Shown here: positions 49,350 through 63,085 of the stretch, in pieces
How positions within the stretch are numbered: position 1 is the first letter of the stretch
Layout of the letters: every line of letters begins with the position of its first letter
Assembly (NCBI RefSeq): GCF_010015445.1
Contig: NC_053115.1
Span: forward strand, 9,742,024 to 9,806,023
DNA length: 64,000 nt
Direction of reading: 5' to 3'
DNA from: Perca fluviatilis
Taxonomy: Eukaryota > Chordata > Actinopteri > Perciformes > Percidae
Made by a program: the position numbers and the translations under genes
Notes under the pieces: model-generated
The model's input: only the letters and a program-made list of their open reading frames with translations
What the model was told of the DNA's origin: nothing
The model's database searches: none

Positions 49350-50979
49350 CAGTGGGTACGGAAAGTATTCAGACCACTTTAAATTTTTCACTCTGTTTCA
49401 TTGCAGCCATTTGCTAAAATCAAAAAAGTTCATTTTATTTCTCATTAATGTACACTCAGCACCCCATCTTGACAGAAAAAAACAGAAATGTAGAACTTTT
49501 TGCAAATTTATTGAAAAAGAAAAACTGAAATATCACATGGTCATAAGTATTCAGACCCTTTGCTCAGTATTGAGTAGAAGCACCCTTTTGAGCTAGTACA
49601 GCCATGATTCTTCTTGGGAATGATGCAACAAGTTTTTCACACCTGGATTTGGGGATCCTCTGCCATTCTTCCTTGCAGATCCTCTCCAGTTCCGTCAGGT
49701 TGGATGGTGAACGTTGGTGGACAGACATTTTCAGGTCTCTCCAGAGATGCTCAATTGGGTTTAGGTCAGGGCTCTGGCTGGGCCAGTCAAGAATGGTCAC
49801 AGAGTTGTTCCGAAGCCACTCCTTTGTTATTTTAGCTGTGTGCTTAGGGTCATTGTCTTGTTGGAAGGTGAACCTTCGGCCCAGTCTGAGGTCCTGAGCA
49901 CTCTGGATGAGGTTTTCTTCCAGGATATCTCTGTACTTGGCCGCATTCATCTTTCCTTCAATTGCAACAAGTCGTCCTGTCCCTGCAGCTGAAAAACACC
50001 CCCATAGCATGATGCTGCCACCACCATGTTTCACTGTTGGGATTGTATTGGGCAGGTGATGAGCAGTGCCTGGTTTTCTCCACACATACCGCTTAGAATT
50101 AACACCAAAAAGTTCAATCTTGGTCTCATCAGACCAGAGAATCTTATTTCTCATAGTCTGGGAGTCCTTCATGTGTTTTTTGGCAAACTCTATGCAGGCT
50201 TTCATATGTCTTGCACTGAGGAGAGGCTTCCGTCGGGCCACTCTGCCATAAAGCCCCGACTGGTGGAGGGCTGCAGTGATAGTTGACTTTGTGGAACTTT
50301 CTCCCATCTCCCTACTGCATCTCTGGAGCTCAGCCACAGTGATCTTTGGGTTCTTCTTTACCTCTCTCACCAAGGCTCTTCTCCCACAATTGCTCAGTTT
50401 GGCTGGACGGCCAGGTCTAGGAAGAGTTCTGGTCGTCCCAAACTTCTTCCATTTGAGGATTATGGAGGCCACTGTGCTCTTAGGAACCTTGAGTGCTGCA
50501 GACATTCTTTTGTAACCTTGGCCAGATCTGTGCCTTGCCACAATTCTGTATCTGAGCTCCTTGGGCAGTTCTTTTGACCTCATGATTCTCATTTGCTCTG
50601 ACATGCACTGTGAGCTGTAAGGTCTTATATAGACAGGTGTGTGCCTTTCCTAATCAAGTCCAATCAGTTAAATTAAAAACAGCAGGACTCCAATGAAGGA
50701 GTAGAACCATCTCAAGGAGGATAAGAAGAAATGGACAGCATGTGAGTTAAATATGAGTGTCACAGCAAAGGGTGTGAATACTTATGACCATGTGATATTT
50801 CAGTTTTTCTTTTTTAATAAATTTGCAAAAATTTCTACATTTCTGTTTTTTCTGTCAAGATGGTGTGCTGAGTGTACATTAATGAGAAATAAAATGAACT
50901 TTTTTGATTTTAGCAAATGGCTGCAATGAAACAAAGAGTGAAAAATGTAAAGGGGTCTGAATACTTTCCGTACCCACTG
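49350..50979 (-). mobile_element. Full-length Tc1/mariner-like transposon
   Basis: Flanked by TA at 49348-49349 and 50980-50981. The terminal inverted repeats are about 215 bp (49350-49564 and 50764-50979), start CAGTGGGTACGGAAAGTATT, and differ at only about ten positions. Each carries an outer and an inner copy of a short direct repeat (AGTATTCAGACC near 49364 and near 49547), the IR/DR arrangement known from Sleeping Beauty-like elements. The transposase gene fills the interior on the minus strand. Confidence 0.95.
49564..50604 (-). CDS. Tc1-like transposase, intact reading frame
   Basis: 346 residues, the usual size for Tc1 transposases, with no stop or frameshift. It is expected to bind the element's inverted repeats in the nucleus and move the element by cut-and-paste into TA sites. 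Residues about 11-55 and 75-120 are two helix-turn-helix (paired-like) DNA-binding subdomains joined by a GRPR-like PRPGRPAKL linker at 62-70. The DDE catalytic triad is complete: D159 in LWSDETKIELFG, D250 in FQQDNDPKHTAK and E285 in SPDLNPIEHLWRDL, giving the DD34E spacing of Tc1. The glycine-rich KHGGGSIMLWGCFS (192-205) is present. The stop codon touches the inner edge of the left inverted repeat. The start was chosen as the first Met in frame; the next ones, at residues 5 and 8, are also possible. An intact frame suggests a young copy, but activity is not shown. Confidence 0.93.
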   Translation of the reverse strand: MSEQMRIMRSKELPKELRYRIVARHRSGQGYKRMSAALKVPKSTVASIILKWKKFGTTRTLPRPGRPAKLSNCGRRALVREVKKNPKITVAELQRCSREMGESSTKSTITAALHQSGLYGRVARRKPLLSARHMKACIEFAKKHMKDSQTMRNKILWSDETKIELFGVNSKRYVWRKPGTAHHLPNTIPTVKHGGGSIMLWGCFSAAGTGRLVAIEGKMNAAKYRDILEENLIQSAQDLRLGRRFTFQQDNDPKHTAKITKEWLRNNSVTILDWPSQSPDLNPIEHLWRDLKMSVHQRSPSNLTELERICKEEWQRIPKSRCEKLVASFPRRIMAVLAQKGASTQY

Positions 50980-51204
50980 TATATCGTCGTATGGTTTGGA
51001 GGATGTGTTGCTTTTAACTGTGGGAGGAAACCGGAGCACATCTGCATAGCTGGTATACACACTAAAGTTTCATTCAACCTTACGTTGCCAAAGTGGATGA
51101 TTGGTTGTCTTATTTGCCCCACATCCTTGGGTTATTATGTTATTATATTTTATTCTATATCATTTTGGATGCTGGTACTCAAGTGACCTTTTCAGCCGAG
51201 CTAG

Positions 51205-51560
51205 AACCCTTTCTCTAGGGATGGCAATGTCGGTTCGTCAGTCGGTTCGTCTGTCGTCTGCCAAGTTTGTCCAGACTGAAAAATCTCAACAACTATTAGA
51301 TGGATTGCAGCACCATTTTGTACAGACATTCATGTTCCCCAGACAATGTACCTTAATGACTTGTGATCCCCAGACTTTTGATTTATCATCTGCTCAAGTT
51401 TTAAATCCGTCCATTACTTTATTTATGACCAAATACCTGCAAAACTGTCAAAGCTATAATTGTACTCAAATGTTACCATGCTAACATGTTAAACTAAGAT
51501 GGTGACTATGGTTAACATTATCATCCGCTTTAGCTAAACACTTTATCACTAATATTTCTA
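51205..51560 (-). repeat. Dispersed repeat copy (GGATGGATTGC family)
   Basis: It begins with the repeated TCGGTTCGTCAGTCGGTTCG edge, then TCAACAACTATTAGATGGAT, TTGTACAGACATTCATG and ATGCTAACATG. Same orientation as the 31.9-kb copy. Confidence 0.65.
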
Positions 51561-52238
51561 GCATGTACCTCTGACTACTTCTTAAGCATACTTACATAGA
51601 ATACTCTGATCTTCAGAGCTTCTTAGGTTTATTTACAACTGGATTCTATACATTTTCCACTCAGTGTGGAAGAGATCTAATTATAATCTAATTACCCAGA
51701 ATTCATGTTAACGCCAGATGTATTGGGGTCATTTATCTGCCCATTAATCTAGCTATCTATCTAACCACCATCTAGTCATACAGCCAGCCAACCCCCCTCC
51801 CTCCATTGTGACTGATGACTTCTGCCCACCACCAACAAATCATAATGAGCCCATCTGACAACCTTTATGGTCTCTTTAGCCAGAAAGCAAAAGCACAATG
51901 GGTCTCTTAATGGAAAAGTGAGTAAATTCACCACAAATTACTTTCTTTATTGTTTACTAGAGAACGTCTGGAGACAGTGGGAGTGATGGAGAGGGGTGGT
52001 AGTGGTGTGCATAGTCAGGGGGGTAATGAGAAGATGATATACAAATAGTAGAGAGGTTGTATAATGGTGTGGTAACCACATCCTCACCATTGTTACAATC
52101 CTACTGTGTGTTTGTGTTTGTTCTAGCATTGTAGCATGTGGGGTCTGACTTTGAGCCTGCTGCCTTTCAAAAACCTCCCTGATCATTCCTTTGTTCCTTC
52201 TCTTTTCCTCCCCTACTCCCTCCGTTTCTCTCTCGTAG

Positions 52239-52303
52239 CCTGGCTTCCTCAGAGAGAGCTTGATATATGGCATCTGTTTGACTGGAATTGGATTGTGGAC
52301 ATC
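52239..52303 (+). repeat. Local direct repeat, copy 1
   Basis: CCTGGCTTCCTCAGAGAGAG, then GATATATGGCATCTG and ACTGGAATTGGATTGTG. It corresponds word for word, with scattered changes, to 52926-52990. Confidence 0.7.
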
Positions 52304-52925
52304 CCTAGTGGGACATGGAAATGCATCTTTGGTATTTTCTCCATGCGTTGTGCATCTGGATTGAGGGATGGGACTGTAGAGAGGGAGAAAGGAGGTTTGG
52401 ATTGAAAAAGAAATAACTTAAAATCACTCATGAAAGAGGACTCACTTATTCACCTCTGAAATGTCTCCCTGAACTATCAGCAATCCCAGACAGGGACAGA
52501 AGGAGAGACGGAGGAAGCCAGAGAAATATGGAAACGCACAGTGTGAGAAAATCACTCAATGAGAAATAGAGGGAAAGAGAGGCTATAAAGAGAGAGGAAG
52601 GCCAACATCAAGCCTCGTTAAACTGACAGGCTGCTGCCAGAAAGCTTATTGCCTTGTTTCCATCTGAGTGATAGACCATCTTAAACTCTTGTCTTCCTCC
52701 AGTATCTACTTTGACTCTGTTTCCTGTTTTAAATGTACATCCACTGATAAAGTAGAGGAATTAGGCACTTTAGCAGCTTTCTGTTAAAGCCACTAAAAAG
52801 AAGGGATTTCCTTTGTCACGGTAAAGTTATTGACCCCCTTTTACCTGCTGTCTTCTGTTGAATGTTAAGTCAGAATACAGAGGATGTTCAGACCATGTGC
52901 TTTGAAAGCCTTGATGGGACAAGTG

Positions 52926-52990
52926 GCTTGGCTTCCTCACAGAGAGGCTGATATACAACATCTGGTTAACTGGAACTGGATTGTGCACAT
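52926..52990 (+). repeat. Local direct repeat, copy 2
   Basis: GCTTGGCTTCCTCACAGAGA, then GATATACAACATCTG and ACTGGAACTGGATTGTG. About 80% like copy 1, 687 bp downstream of it. Confidence 0.7.
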
Positions 52991-53464
52991 GAGGGGAATT
53001 TACGGAAGAAGAACATTAGCTACTGCTAGGGGAATTTGACATTTTCTCTGTTTTTCTGTGTAGTAATGTGCTTCACCTCCTCCTACTGAAAGATCATTCC
53101 ATTTTATAACAACTTGGGCCCTGTTTTTTTGTAGCCATAATCCTCTGTCAGTTATGATAACAATGTCAGCACTTAAGTAATTGTTCAGATCTAGCAACAC
53201 AGTGACATTGCTACAATGAAGTCCAACAAGAAACACGAGCAGTCAGATTATCACACAAGTTGTTAACAAGCTAACAGTTTAGCCAGATGATCTAAACCAG
53301 GTAATAATCCCGCAATGCACTTGAAAACTGTGTGTGTGCAATGTAGGTCAAAGTTGAACCAGCACGTTCATCTGTGAAGTGTCAGTAATAATTTTACTGT
53401 TTGCCTCACGCTTCCATATAAGTTTAGCTAACATGACCCAAATAATAGACCAGAACTATTTGCT

Positions 53465-53770
53465 AGCAAGACTAAAAGGTTCCAACCGTGCTAGGCTGTA
53501 CTTTGGTGCAGTGCTTTGAGCTAAATGCTTAAGTCAGCGTGCTAACATGCTCAAAATGACAATGCTTAGTCTTTGTAAATGCTGATGTTTAGCAGGAAAT
53601 GTTTACCACGGTCAACATCTTAGTGTTAGCATTCTTACATTAAACACAAAACCGAAACTACAACTAAAGCAGATGGAATTGTCATTAGTTTTGCAGGTAT
53701 TTGGTTATAAACCAACCGATAGTTGTTGAGCTATTTCAGTCTGGCACAAAGTGGTGGTGAAGCAACAATC
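53465..53770 (+). repeat. Dispersed repeat copy (GGATGGATTGC family)
   Basis: It contains AGCGTGCTAACATGCTCAAA, GCTGATGTTTAGCAGG, TTTTGCAGGTATTTGGTTAT and GATAGTTGTTGAG..ATTTCAGTCTGG. Opposite orientation to the 31.9- and 51.2-kb copies. Confidence 0.65.
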
Positions 53771-54240
53771 ACTGCTCCACAACAGGAATAACTGACCATT
53801 TTCCACTGAATAGAGTTACATGATGGTCCTGTTAACACATCTTGTACACCGCATGTAAAGTCTCCTCTGGATTAAAATATAAGGATCATTTCCAATTTAC
53901 TCATCCATCTGTTGGTTCTGATGAATGGCTCAGAGGAGAACTTCGAGTCTGGACGACTGGTATTTGTGTGCAGACATGCTGTGTTTAAACTATGGAGTGA
54001 TGTGTAGTGGGTGCTATCTCATTTTCCATTTAATTTCCCCAACTTAAATCCCTCCCTGCCCCCCAATGCTCATCCTTAAACAGTGTCTGCATTATGCATG
54101 GACAAGAAAGTGTATCAGAGTAGATATGAAATATGCATGAGCCCTTGTGCTTTGACTCCCCTCCCCAGCCCCTCATTCCTTCCCCCCAAAGGAAGGAATC
54201 GTTTTGTGTTGTCTGATTGTGTTAGGGGCAAGGATCAATG

Positions 54241-54242
<2 letters not shown>
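53771..54242. other. Intergenic, no feature recognised
   Basis: No exon or element supportable. Confidence 0.45.

Positions 54243-54338
<96 letters not shown>
54243..54338 (+). repeat. (GT)n microsatellite, about 96 bp
   Basis: About 48 GT units, followed by GGGG and an A-run. Confidence 0.97.
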
Positions 54339-54339
<1 letters not shown>

Positions 54340-54479
54340 GAAAAAAAAAGACAGGTGTGCAGAGTTGATCGTGGTGGAGAGAAGTACAGGATGAAAGAGT
54401 GGAAATAAAATAGATCTGGACTCAAATGTCAATGTATGATTGAAAGGACAAAGAAACTGAAGAGAAAATGGTTAAGTCA

Positions 54480-54480
<1 letters not shown>

Positions 54481-54520
<40 letters not shown>
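54481..54520 (+). repeat. (AGAA)n microsatellite
   Basis: About ten purine-only tetranucleotide units. Confidence 0.95.

Positions 54521-57061
<2,541 letters not shown>

Positions 57062-57134
<73 letters not shown>
57062..57134 (+). repeat. (TG)n microsatellite
   Basis: About 36 TG units. Confidence 0.96.
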
Positions 57135-57136
<2 letters not shown>

Positions 57137-57468
57137 ACTCTTCCCCAGAGATTTAGGATCTATTGAGGGAATGAGAAGGGAGTATAGATTGAAAGATGAG
57201 ATGGAAAAACGGGATAGAAAAATACAGAGGAAACAAGACCCCTTATGAACTTAATGGTTTGATCTTCCACTGCCTTGAGCTCATTCCCCTGTGTATTGGA
57301 GGTGTGTGTGTGTGGGGCGATGCCTCTTCACTGTAAGCAGGAATTTTCATGGGCTTTACTTGTGCAAGTGAAACAGCTGGGCATTGTGAAATCCAAGTCT
57401 TCCTCTAAGTAGGATTGTCCCTGCAGAGCTCACTGAGGACATTATTTACTCCTGTATGACTGCATGTG

Positions 57469-57471
<3 letters not shown>
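57135..57471. other. Intergenic, no feature recognised
   Basis: No exon or element supportable. Confidence 0.45.

Positions 57472-57535
<64 letters not shown>
57472..57535 (+). repeat. (AC)n microsatellite
   Basis: About 32 AC units, opposite strand phase to the (TG)n array 340 bp upstream. Confidence 0.96.
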
Positions 57536-57537
<2 letters not shown>

Positions 57538-58722
57538 TGTGCGACGAGTTAAATGGTGATTGGCTGTTGAGTTATTGTCAAAGAGGCAGACAACATATCT
57601 TCTCTTTTGCCTGTGCTTCTCTCCTTCCTTCATTTTTGAATCCTCACTTTCCATTCCTCTTCATGGCCCACGAGAAGCTCAAACCGAGCGGAAACAGCTG
57701 TGAAAATTATTCTGGCTAATAAGGGCCAATCATGGCTTCTCAGTCAGTTGGGGTGTGATGCCTCAGACATTTTTTTTTTTTCACATAGAAAAGCACCCTG
57801 CCTCAAATATCCCCTCAAAGATTTCAGTGTTGTTTCTGTGTTGTTGGTCCCTTTGTTTGTATGTGTGTGTGCGTCTCTCTCCACAGGGCTGCCCATATGC
57901 AATGGATACCTCAGGTTCTGCCAACAGGCTAACTGCCATGCCAGAGAGGAGAGAAGACTAGGTGCAAACTCTCTCTTCTCACCCCTCTCTATTTCAGTCT
58001 CTTGACTCCTCTCCTAGCCACACTCCATTTATTCTGCCCTCTCCCTCCTCATCCCTCTTTGTTTTTATTCTCCTTGAAACAATAGCACAACTATTTCAAT
58101 CTCTTTCTTTTCTTCTTCTCTTCGCTTTTTTATCTCCCTCGATCTTTCGCTCTCTTTCCATATCGTTCTTGGCTGAAGCTCAGCTCTTGGTTTTTTTGCC
58201 TCACCGCTCCTCATCGCCCACCACACTGTCTGAGAGAGAAATGCAACCAAGCCAACAAGCTGAGGGAACTAACAGCCAGAAACCATCAGATGATGAGTTC
58301 ACTGCTGAGCTGTGTGGACATCCCAGGTCACAAGACAAATTCCAGGCCTGTTTGTGGCTACATGTGATAAGTGTGGCCTTACGGAGTGTTTATGACATGC
58401 ACACTGATTTCAGAGAGATGTCTTTGTTTTTATCTTTGAGAATCCATTCCCATCCATTTGAGAGAAAAGGAGTGTTTCTCTTGCAACATAGGCCATCATT
58501 TTTATGCTGATCAGTTCTTATTCAGTCTGTAATTAGCCAAAGCCCAGTTTCAACATGACACAACTGACTGAAATAGCTGCAGCTGTCTTTGTGCGTCAGC
58601 TACTTACTTTCTGTAGCCTGCTCATTCTTTGGCGCTCTGTAAGACTGATTTGTTTTGTACCTCTTTTACTCTTTTCTCTACGTTTGCATAGGTTCCATCA
58701 AATTAATGTTGAATGAAAACTA
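57536..58722. other. Intergenic with long pyrimidine-rich stretch
   Basis: From about 57965 to 58200 the plus strand is strongly pyrimidine-rich (TCTCTTTC and TCCCTC words). The open frame 57962-58510 arises from this bias and shows no domain. No gene recognised. Confidence 0.45.
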
Positions 58723-58730
58723 GTTTCTAC

Positions 58731-59979
58731 TAGGGGTGTCACGATACCAAAAATTCAGTAGTCGGTGCCAATACCAGTAAAATAACACGATTCTCGATGC
58801 CAATTTCAGTACCACATGTTCGTCAATTTAAAAGATATTTTTTCAACCGAAGAAAGTCTCAGTTAGCTGTATGTTTGTCATAGGACCACTTAGTTTTGTG
58901 TGAAACCGCTCGGTGAACTACATCTCTCGTCACACAATTGACGTCCCCTAGCTTGATGCTCAACTTGCTCGCTAGCTAGCTAGCTTAGCTCTGTTCCACA
59001 ACACATGTAACGTTATCTTACCTGATGTGTTTTATCCAGTGAAGTGTTTTCAGCAGATAAGCAAAAGAACAAGTAAGATCCGCTGCTCATTTGAGTAACG
59101 ATACACACAGACATCGTAGTTTCAGCGAGTCTCATTAATTTTTTTCCGAAAAACATAGGTCCCATGGACCGGAAGTAGAAGGGCGTGACTTTGGCTCTCT
59201 ATGCTGTCGGTACACGATCCGTTCTGCCTGCACAATCCGTTCTGCACATGAGCAATCCGTTCTGCACAAACAAAATTTTCGCGCATGCACTGTTGTACGA
59301 GGATTTACAACACTGCACGATCTGTTCCACGCTTCCGGTCGACAGCCAAGCTAACATTAGTTTAGCTAACAGCTAATTCGGCTAACCGCTAGCTGAGACA
59401 GCATGTAATCACTTTAAAAGACCCTCAAAATAAAACTTGAAAATAAACGTTAACATATATAACAGCTGTTACGTCAGTTCTACTTTACTTGTGCTCATTT
59501 AAAATACAATCACTCAATATTTGTCTTTATTGTTATTACTGTCAAGTCTTAATTCAGCTGTAGCCTGCTTCTCCCATTAAGTTTGACTTAACGTTATTTT
59601 AGACTGAATCTAGCGGTCAGGTAGCGGTTAGCCGAATTAGCTGTTAGCTAAACTAACGTTAGCTTCCCGGTGGAGGCTAGCCATAGCCATAGGCTAGCGT
59701 GGAACAGATCGTGCAGGTCGTATCCTCGGTAAAACAGTATTATCTTGCGCATGTGCAGAACGGATCGTGCAGGCAGAACGGATCGTGTACCGACATATGC
59801 CATGTGTAGTTCCAATTGTTCGTGACCTCCTACTTCTGAATATAAGTATCGACTGGAACACTCTGAAGTGTATAAAGCGCTCACGGTGCTTATGGTGCTT
59901 CAAAAAAATGGGCATTGTCTGTGTTTTGTCATTTTAGAATCGAAAGGTATCGCAAGTATCGGTTCTCGTGACATCCCTA
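58731..59979. mobile_element. hAT-like MITE hosting a fold-back element
   Basis: Perfect 8-bp target duplication GTTTCTAC at 58723-58730 and 59980-59987. The inverted termini are TAGGGGTGTCACGATACC and GGTTCTCGTGACATCCCTA (outer 13 bp match with one change), and both sides carry ATCGAAAGGTATCG/GATTCTCGATGCC-like motifs. Without the inner 596-bp insertion the element is about 650 bp. Confidence 0.85.
59205..59795. mobile_element. Fold-back element with long inverted repeats and 5-bp TSD
   Basis: A 5-bp flank TATGC occurs at 59200-59204 and 59796-59800. The ends TGTCGGTACACGATCCGTTC and GAACGGATCGTGTACCGACA are perfect reverse complements, and the match continues imperfectly for about 190 bp per arm (for example CTAACAGCTAATTCGGCTAA in each). 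A central spacer of about 220 bp separates the arms. Left-arm CAATCCGTTCTGCAC units are repeated in tandem. No coding sequence. Confidence 0.82.
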
Positions 59980-59987
59980 GTTTCTAC

Positions 59988-62080
59988 TGTGTATAGACAT
60001 AGTAATAGTACAGTTGCTTTGTCTTTTACGTCTCTTTGGGATATGGAGCGCATTACGTCGTCATAGTTTTGTCTGATTCTTGACACATCCTTATGGTATT
60101 GGTATGCATAAAATAACTCACCAATAATAGAAAATTCTATTTTAGATTTCATTAGATTTTGGAGCAACTTGCTATATAAATTAGCATGTTAACAAACACA
60201 CATTTTCTTGATACTACTATAACTTCTTTAAACATGCATTCTTTAAGCTTATTTACAAATCGAGCAAACACAAAGCAAAATTAACATTTAGAGTCATGTT
60301 TGTGTCTATCCGATCAATGTAAATCTATTCTTCTTCTTAGCTCTGTTTTGGTCTCTACCAACTCCTGAGGGACATATCTGGCTCTTTAGCTGCTAAATAT
60401 ATGCTATGTGCAGACATTGTTACATATACAGAGTTCCTCACTTTATAACTTAAGAACTATTATAGACGTAATAAGGAATAAAGGATTTATGAATATGTTG
60501 GATCATGTAGTGACAGCACTGTGTCATATGTATGCAAACATAAAAATTGGTATTTGTATACAGAATTTTCTGTCTGCTACTGTGCTTTAGGACTCCTCCG
60601 TGACACAATCCTCTTGTATTCTTTGAGTGTTTTTGGCCGCCTCAGCTTAGATCTCTGAATGCCTCTGGCCCTCTCTTCCCTCTCTCCGTGGGACTGTGGG
60701 ATTGATTGATAACTTCATTTGTTCCTGAAGGGAAGAGGGAGATGAGTACATGACTTATCCTCTCTGTGTAGGGATGGAGGGGGCGTTTTTTTCATTCTGG
60801 ACGCACCTCAGGCCCTCTTCACGCACATTTTGTTTTTAACGGTGACAAATGATCTCATTTTTTGAAAAGCATTAGGTCGGTCATTAGGAAAGTGAGGTAT
60901 GGGGGCTTTTTTTGTCGCAAGACAGCTCTTGCATGCAGTCATGTGGTGCCTGGTAATTTTTGCTATTTTCTTCAGTACAAATGGGACCAATTTTGCCTGG
61001 CAAAGCAGGGAAATTTAGATTCTCAGCATATTTTGGGCATGATGGGAAGCTTTTGTACCAGATTTGGGTGATGTGGACTGCAGCAGTTCAGTTTCATAGT
61101 AGCAAGAAAGAAAACTAGAGACGTTGGATTGTTGCCTGTAACTGATTTAATCTACATAAATGTTGTGAGACGTGTGTCTTAAAGGCTGGTGACTGGCATT
61201 GTGTAAGCATTATTTTTTATCTTTTTTGTTTTTGTTTTTCCTTGTGTCTTTGTCTTGCTTTATTTTGTGTGTGTGTTTTGTCTGTCCTTGGGAAATGTCA
61301 TTGTTAAATATGTGAATACCTGCATATTCTCAGCAGAGACAACACAAGTCTTTGTTGTCAGGTGTGGACAGGAGCCACCTCTCTTGGCTGCAGTGCTGCT
61401 TGTTCTCCAGAAATCCATCAAGATTTACAGCTGTGGGTCTGGCTAGCCCACACTCTCGAGAACAGTAGGTGCATAGTGTAAGCACCACAGAAGAAGTGAT
61501 GACATTCTGCCCGCATCACATTCGCTGTCGGTGCCAGAAACCTCAGCCTCAGACTGTGCAGAGATAGATCACTCTTTCCTGTGTTCACTCTCTCCCTCGC
61601 CGTTTCTCTTCCTGTATTTATTTGACATATGACTGGCAGGCAGGGATGGGGGGGGTAAAAACCTCCCCTCAGAGTCGGCCATTTTAGGCTATGGTTAGTT
61701 TAGGATTTGGCACCCAGAGACCTATTACAAGGTCGCAGTCAACTTGGGCTGATTTAAGTTATCCGCTGCTTACTGAATGTACATTAGTCTGTCTAAAACA
61801 AACTTTTTCAGAAGAGGGCTTTTGGAAAGTGCTCCAGCAGATGTTTCCATAGACTGTTGGCCTTAGCATTCAAAGGAGGGAGAGTAGATTGATTGACTGC
61901 CGAAGAGGGAATACTACTATAGTACTTTCTGTAAACGTAAAGGTCAGTCACTGTACAGCTTAAGACACCTATTTTGCATTAAAATTTAATTCAGTGAAAC
62001 ACAGTTTTTGCTCATGCTTAAAGTATAACATGCATGCCTTCAGACTCAAACACTGAGCTGCTGTGTGGAAGAGACAGTAC
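59988..62080. other. Intergenic, no gene recognised
   Basis: A repeat-like phrase at 60340-60400 (CTCTGTTTTGGTCTCTACCA, CTCTTTAGCTGCTAAATAT) suggests a fragment of a common fish repeat. No supportable exon in the remainder. Confidence 0.4.
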
Positions 62081-62274
<194 letters not shown>

Positions 62275-62574
62275 CATCATCATCATCCTCATCATCACCA
62301 CTGTCACACAGTACAACCTATTCTATAGTCTGCTTACTTGATACATTCATGTGCTTCCACATGAATCAGAAACTTGAGTAATTGTGTAGCCTCTTAATGC
62401 AATAAGATATTAACATTATTTACATGAATTCTTTGTCTTCTGAACTGTTTCTCCATATTTAGGTGGAGAATTCAGTTCTGGAAATTAATTTGAGAAGATG
62501 TGAATATTTTTTAAATGGCCACAAGGGGATTCCTGATTTTTGGCAATTATCTGACAAATCAAGGTATTTAATTT
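62275..62574. other. Intergenic, CAT-rich then unrecognised
   Basis: It starts with (CAT)n-like DNA to about 62300. No exon seen. Confidence 0.5.
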
Positions 62575-62862
62575 AGGGCAGCAATGATTATTTTAATTAT
62601 TGATTTATCTACCGATTCTTTTCTAGATTAATCGATTAGTCTTAAAAATGGCAAAAAGTAAAAAATAAAAATTACCATCACAATATCCTAAAGCCAAAGG
62701 TGAGCTCAAAGATGGTCAGTTTACCATAATAACAAGATTAACAAAAGCAAGAAATTCTCACATACCAGGGAGTTTCTAATTTAATCTTAAACGTTCAAAA
62801 TAGTTGCTGATTATTTTTCTGTTGGTCGACTATTGATTAATCAATGAATCCTAGCAGCTCTA
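62575..62862. mobile_element. Decayed MITE with palindromic ends
   Basis: The left end AGGGCAGCAATGATTATTTT and right end TGAATCCTAGCAGCTCT, with ATTAATCGATTAG near the left and GTCGACTATTGATTAATCA near the right, give an imperfect terminal inverted repeat. The outer flanks match in only 6 of 8 positions, so the target duplication is doubtful. Confidence 0.55.
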
Positions 62863-62939
62863 ATCAAATTGATGCAAATTTGATTTTCCCTCCCCTCTCT
62901 CGTTCTCCCGATCTGAGAGAGATGAAAACAGCATTTTTC

Positions 62940-63085
62940 AATTAGGGGGAGCCATTGAAAGTGTTTGCTTCAGGCTGCCGCACTGCTGCTGCTCTCTGCC
63001 GCCGAGATTCTCCTGTCGTTTAGTGTGTTTATTCCCCCCCCCCTCCACCTCATTCCCAGCACAGCCAGGGGGGAAGCGGGAAGCG
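62940..63085 (+). other. Candidate untranslated first exon and promoter of the next gene
   Basis: A GC-richer block (CTGCCGCACTGCTGCTGC, CTGCCGCCGAGATTCTCC, AAGCGGGAAGCG) ends in a strong donor GTGAGTAA at 63086. No ATG with a long open frame precedes the donor, so it would be 5' UTR. In human, PRICKLE2 lies downstream of ADAMTS9 in the same orientation, which fits position and strand. This is inference from synteny; there is no coding evidence. The upstream limit is arbitrary. Confidence 0.3.

Larger units (their letters stand above)
51561..53464. other. Intergenic, contains a local duplication, no gene
   Basis: No exon recognised. Two similar about-65-bp segments lie at 52239-52303 and 52926-52990. 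Confidence 0.45.

Noticed and set aside
49604..50515. Plus-strand open frames of 60-97 codons
   Set aside because: They are antisense to the intact minus-strand transposase and have no domain of their own.
57962..58510. 182-codon open frame
   Set aside because: It begins in a pyrimidine-rich stretch giving Ser/Leu/Phe bias; no domain and no splice or promoter context.
59205..59265. Tandem CAATCCGTTCTGCAC units resembling a CRISPR-like repeat
   Set aside because: There are only three irregular units with no regular spacers, and they lie in the arm of a fold-back element in animal DNA.
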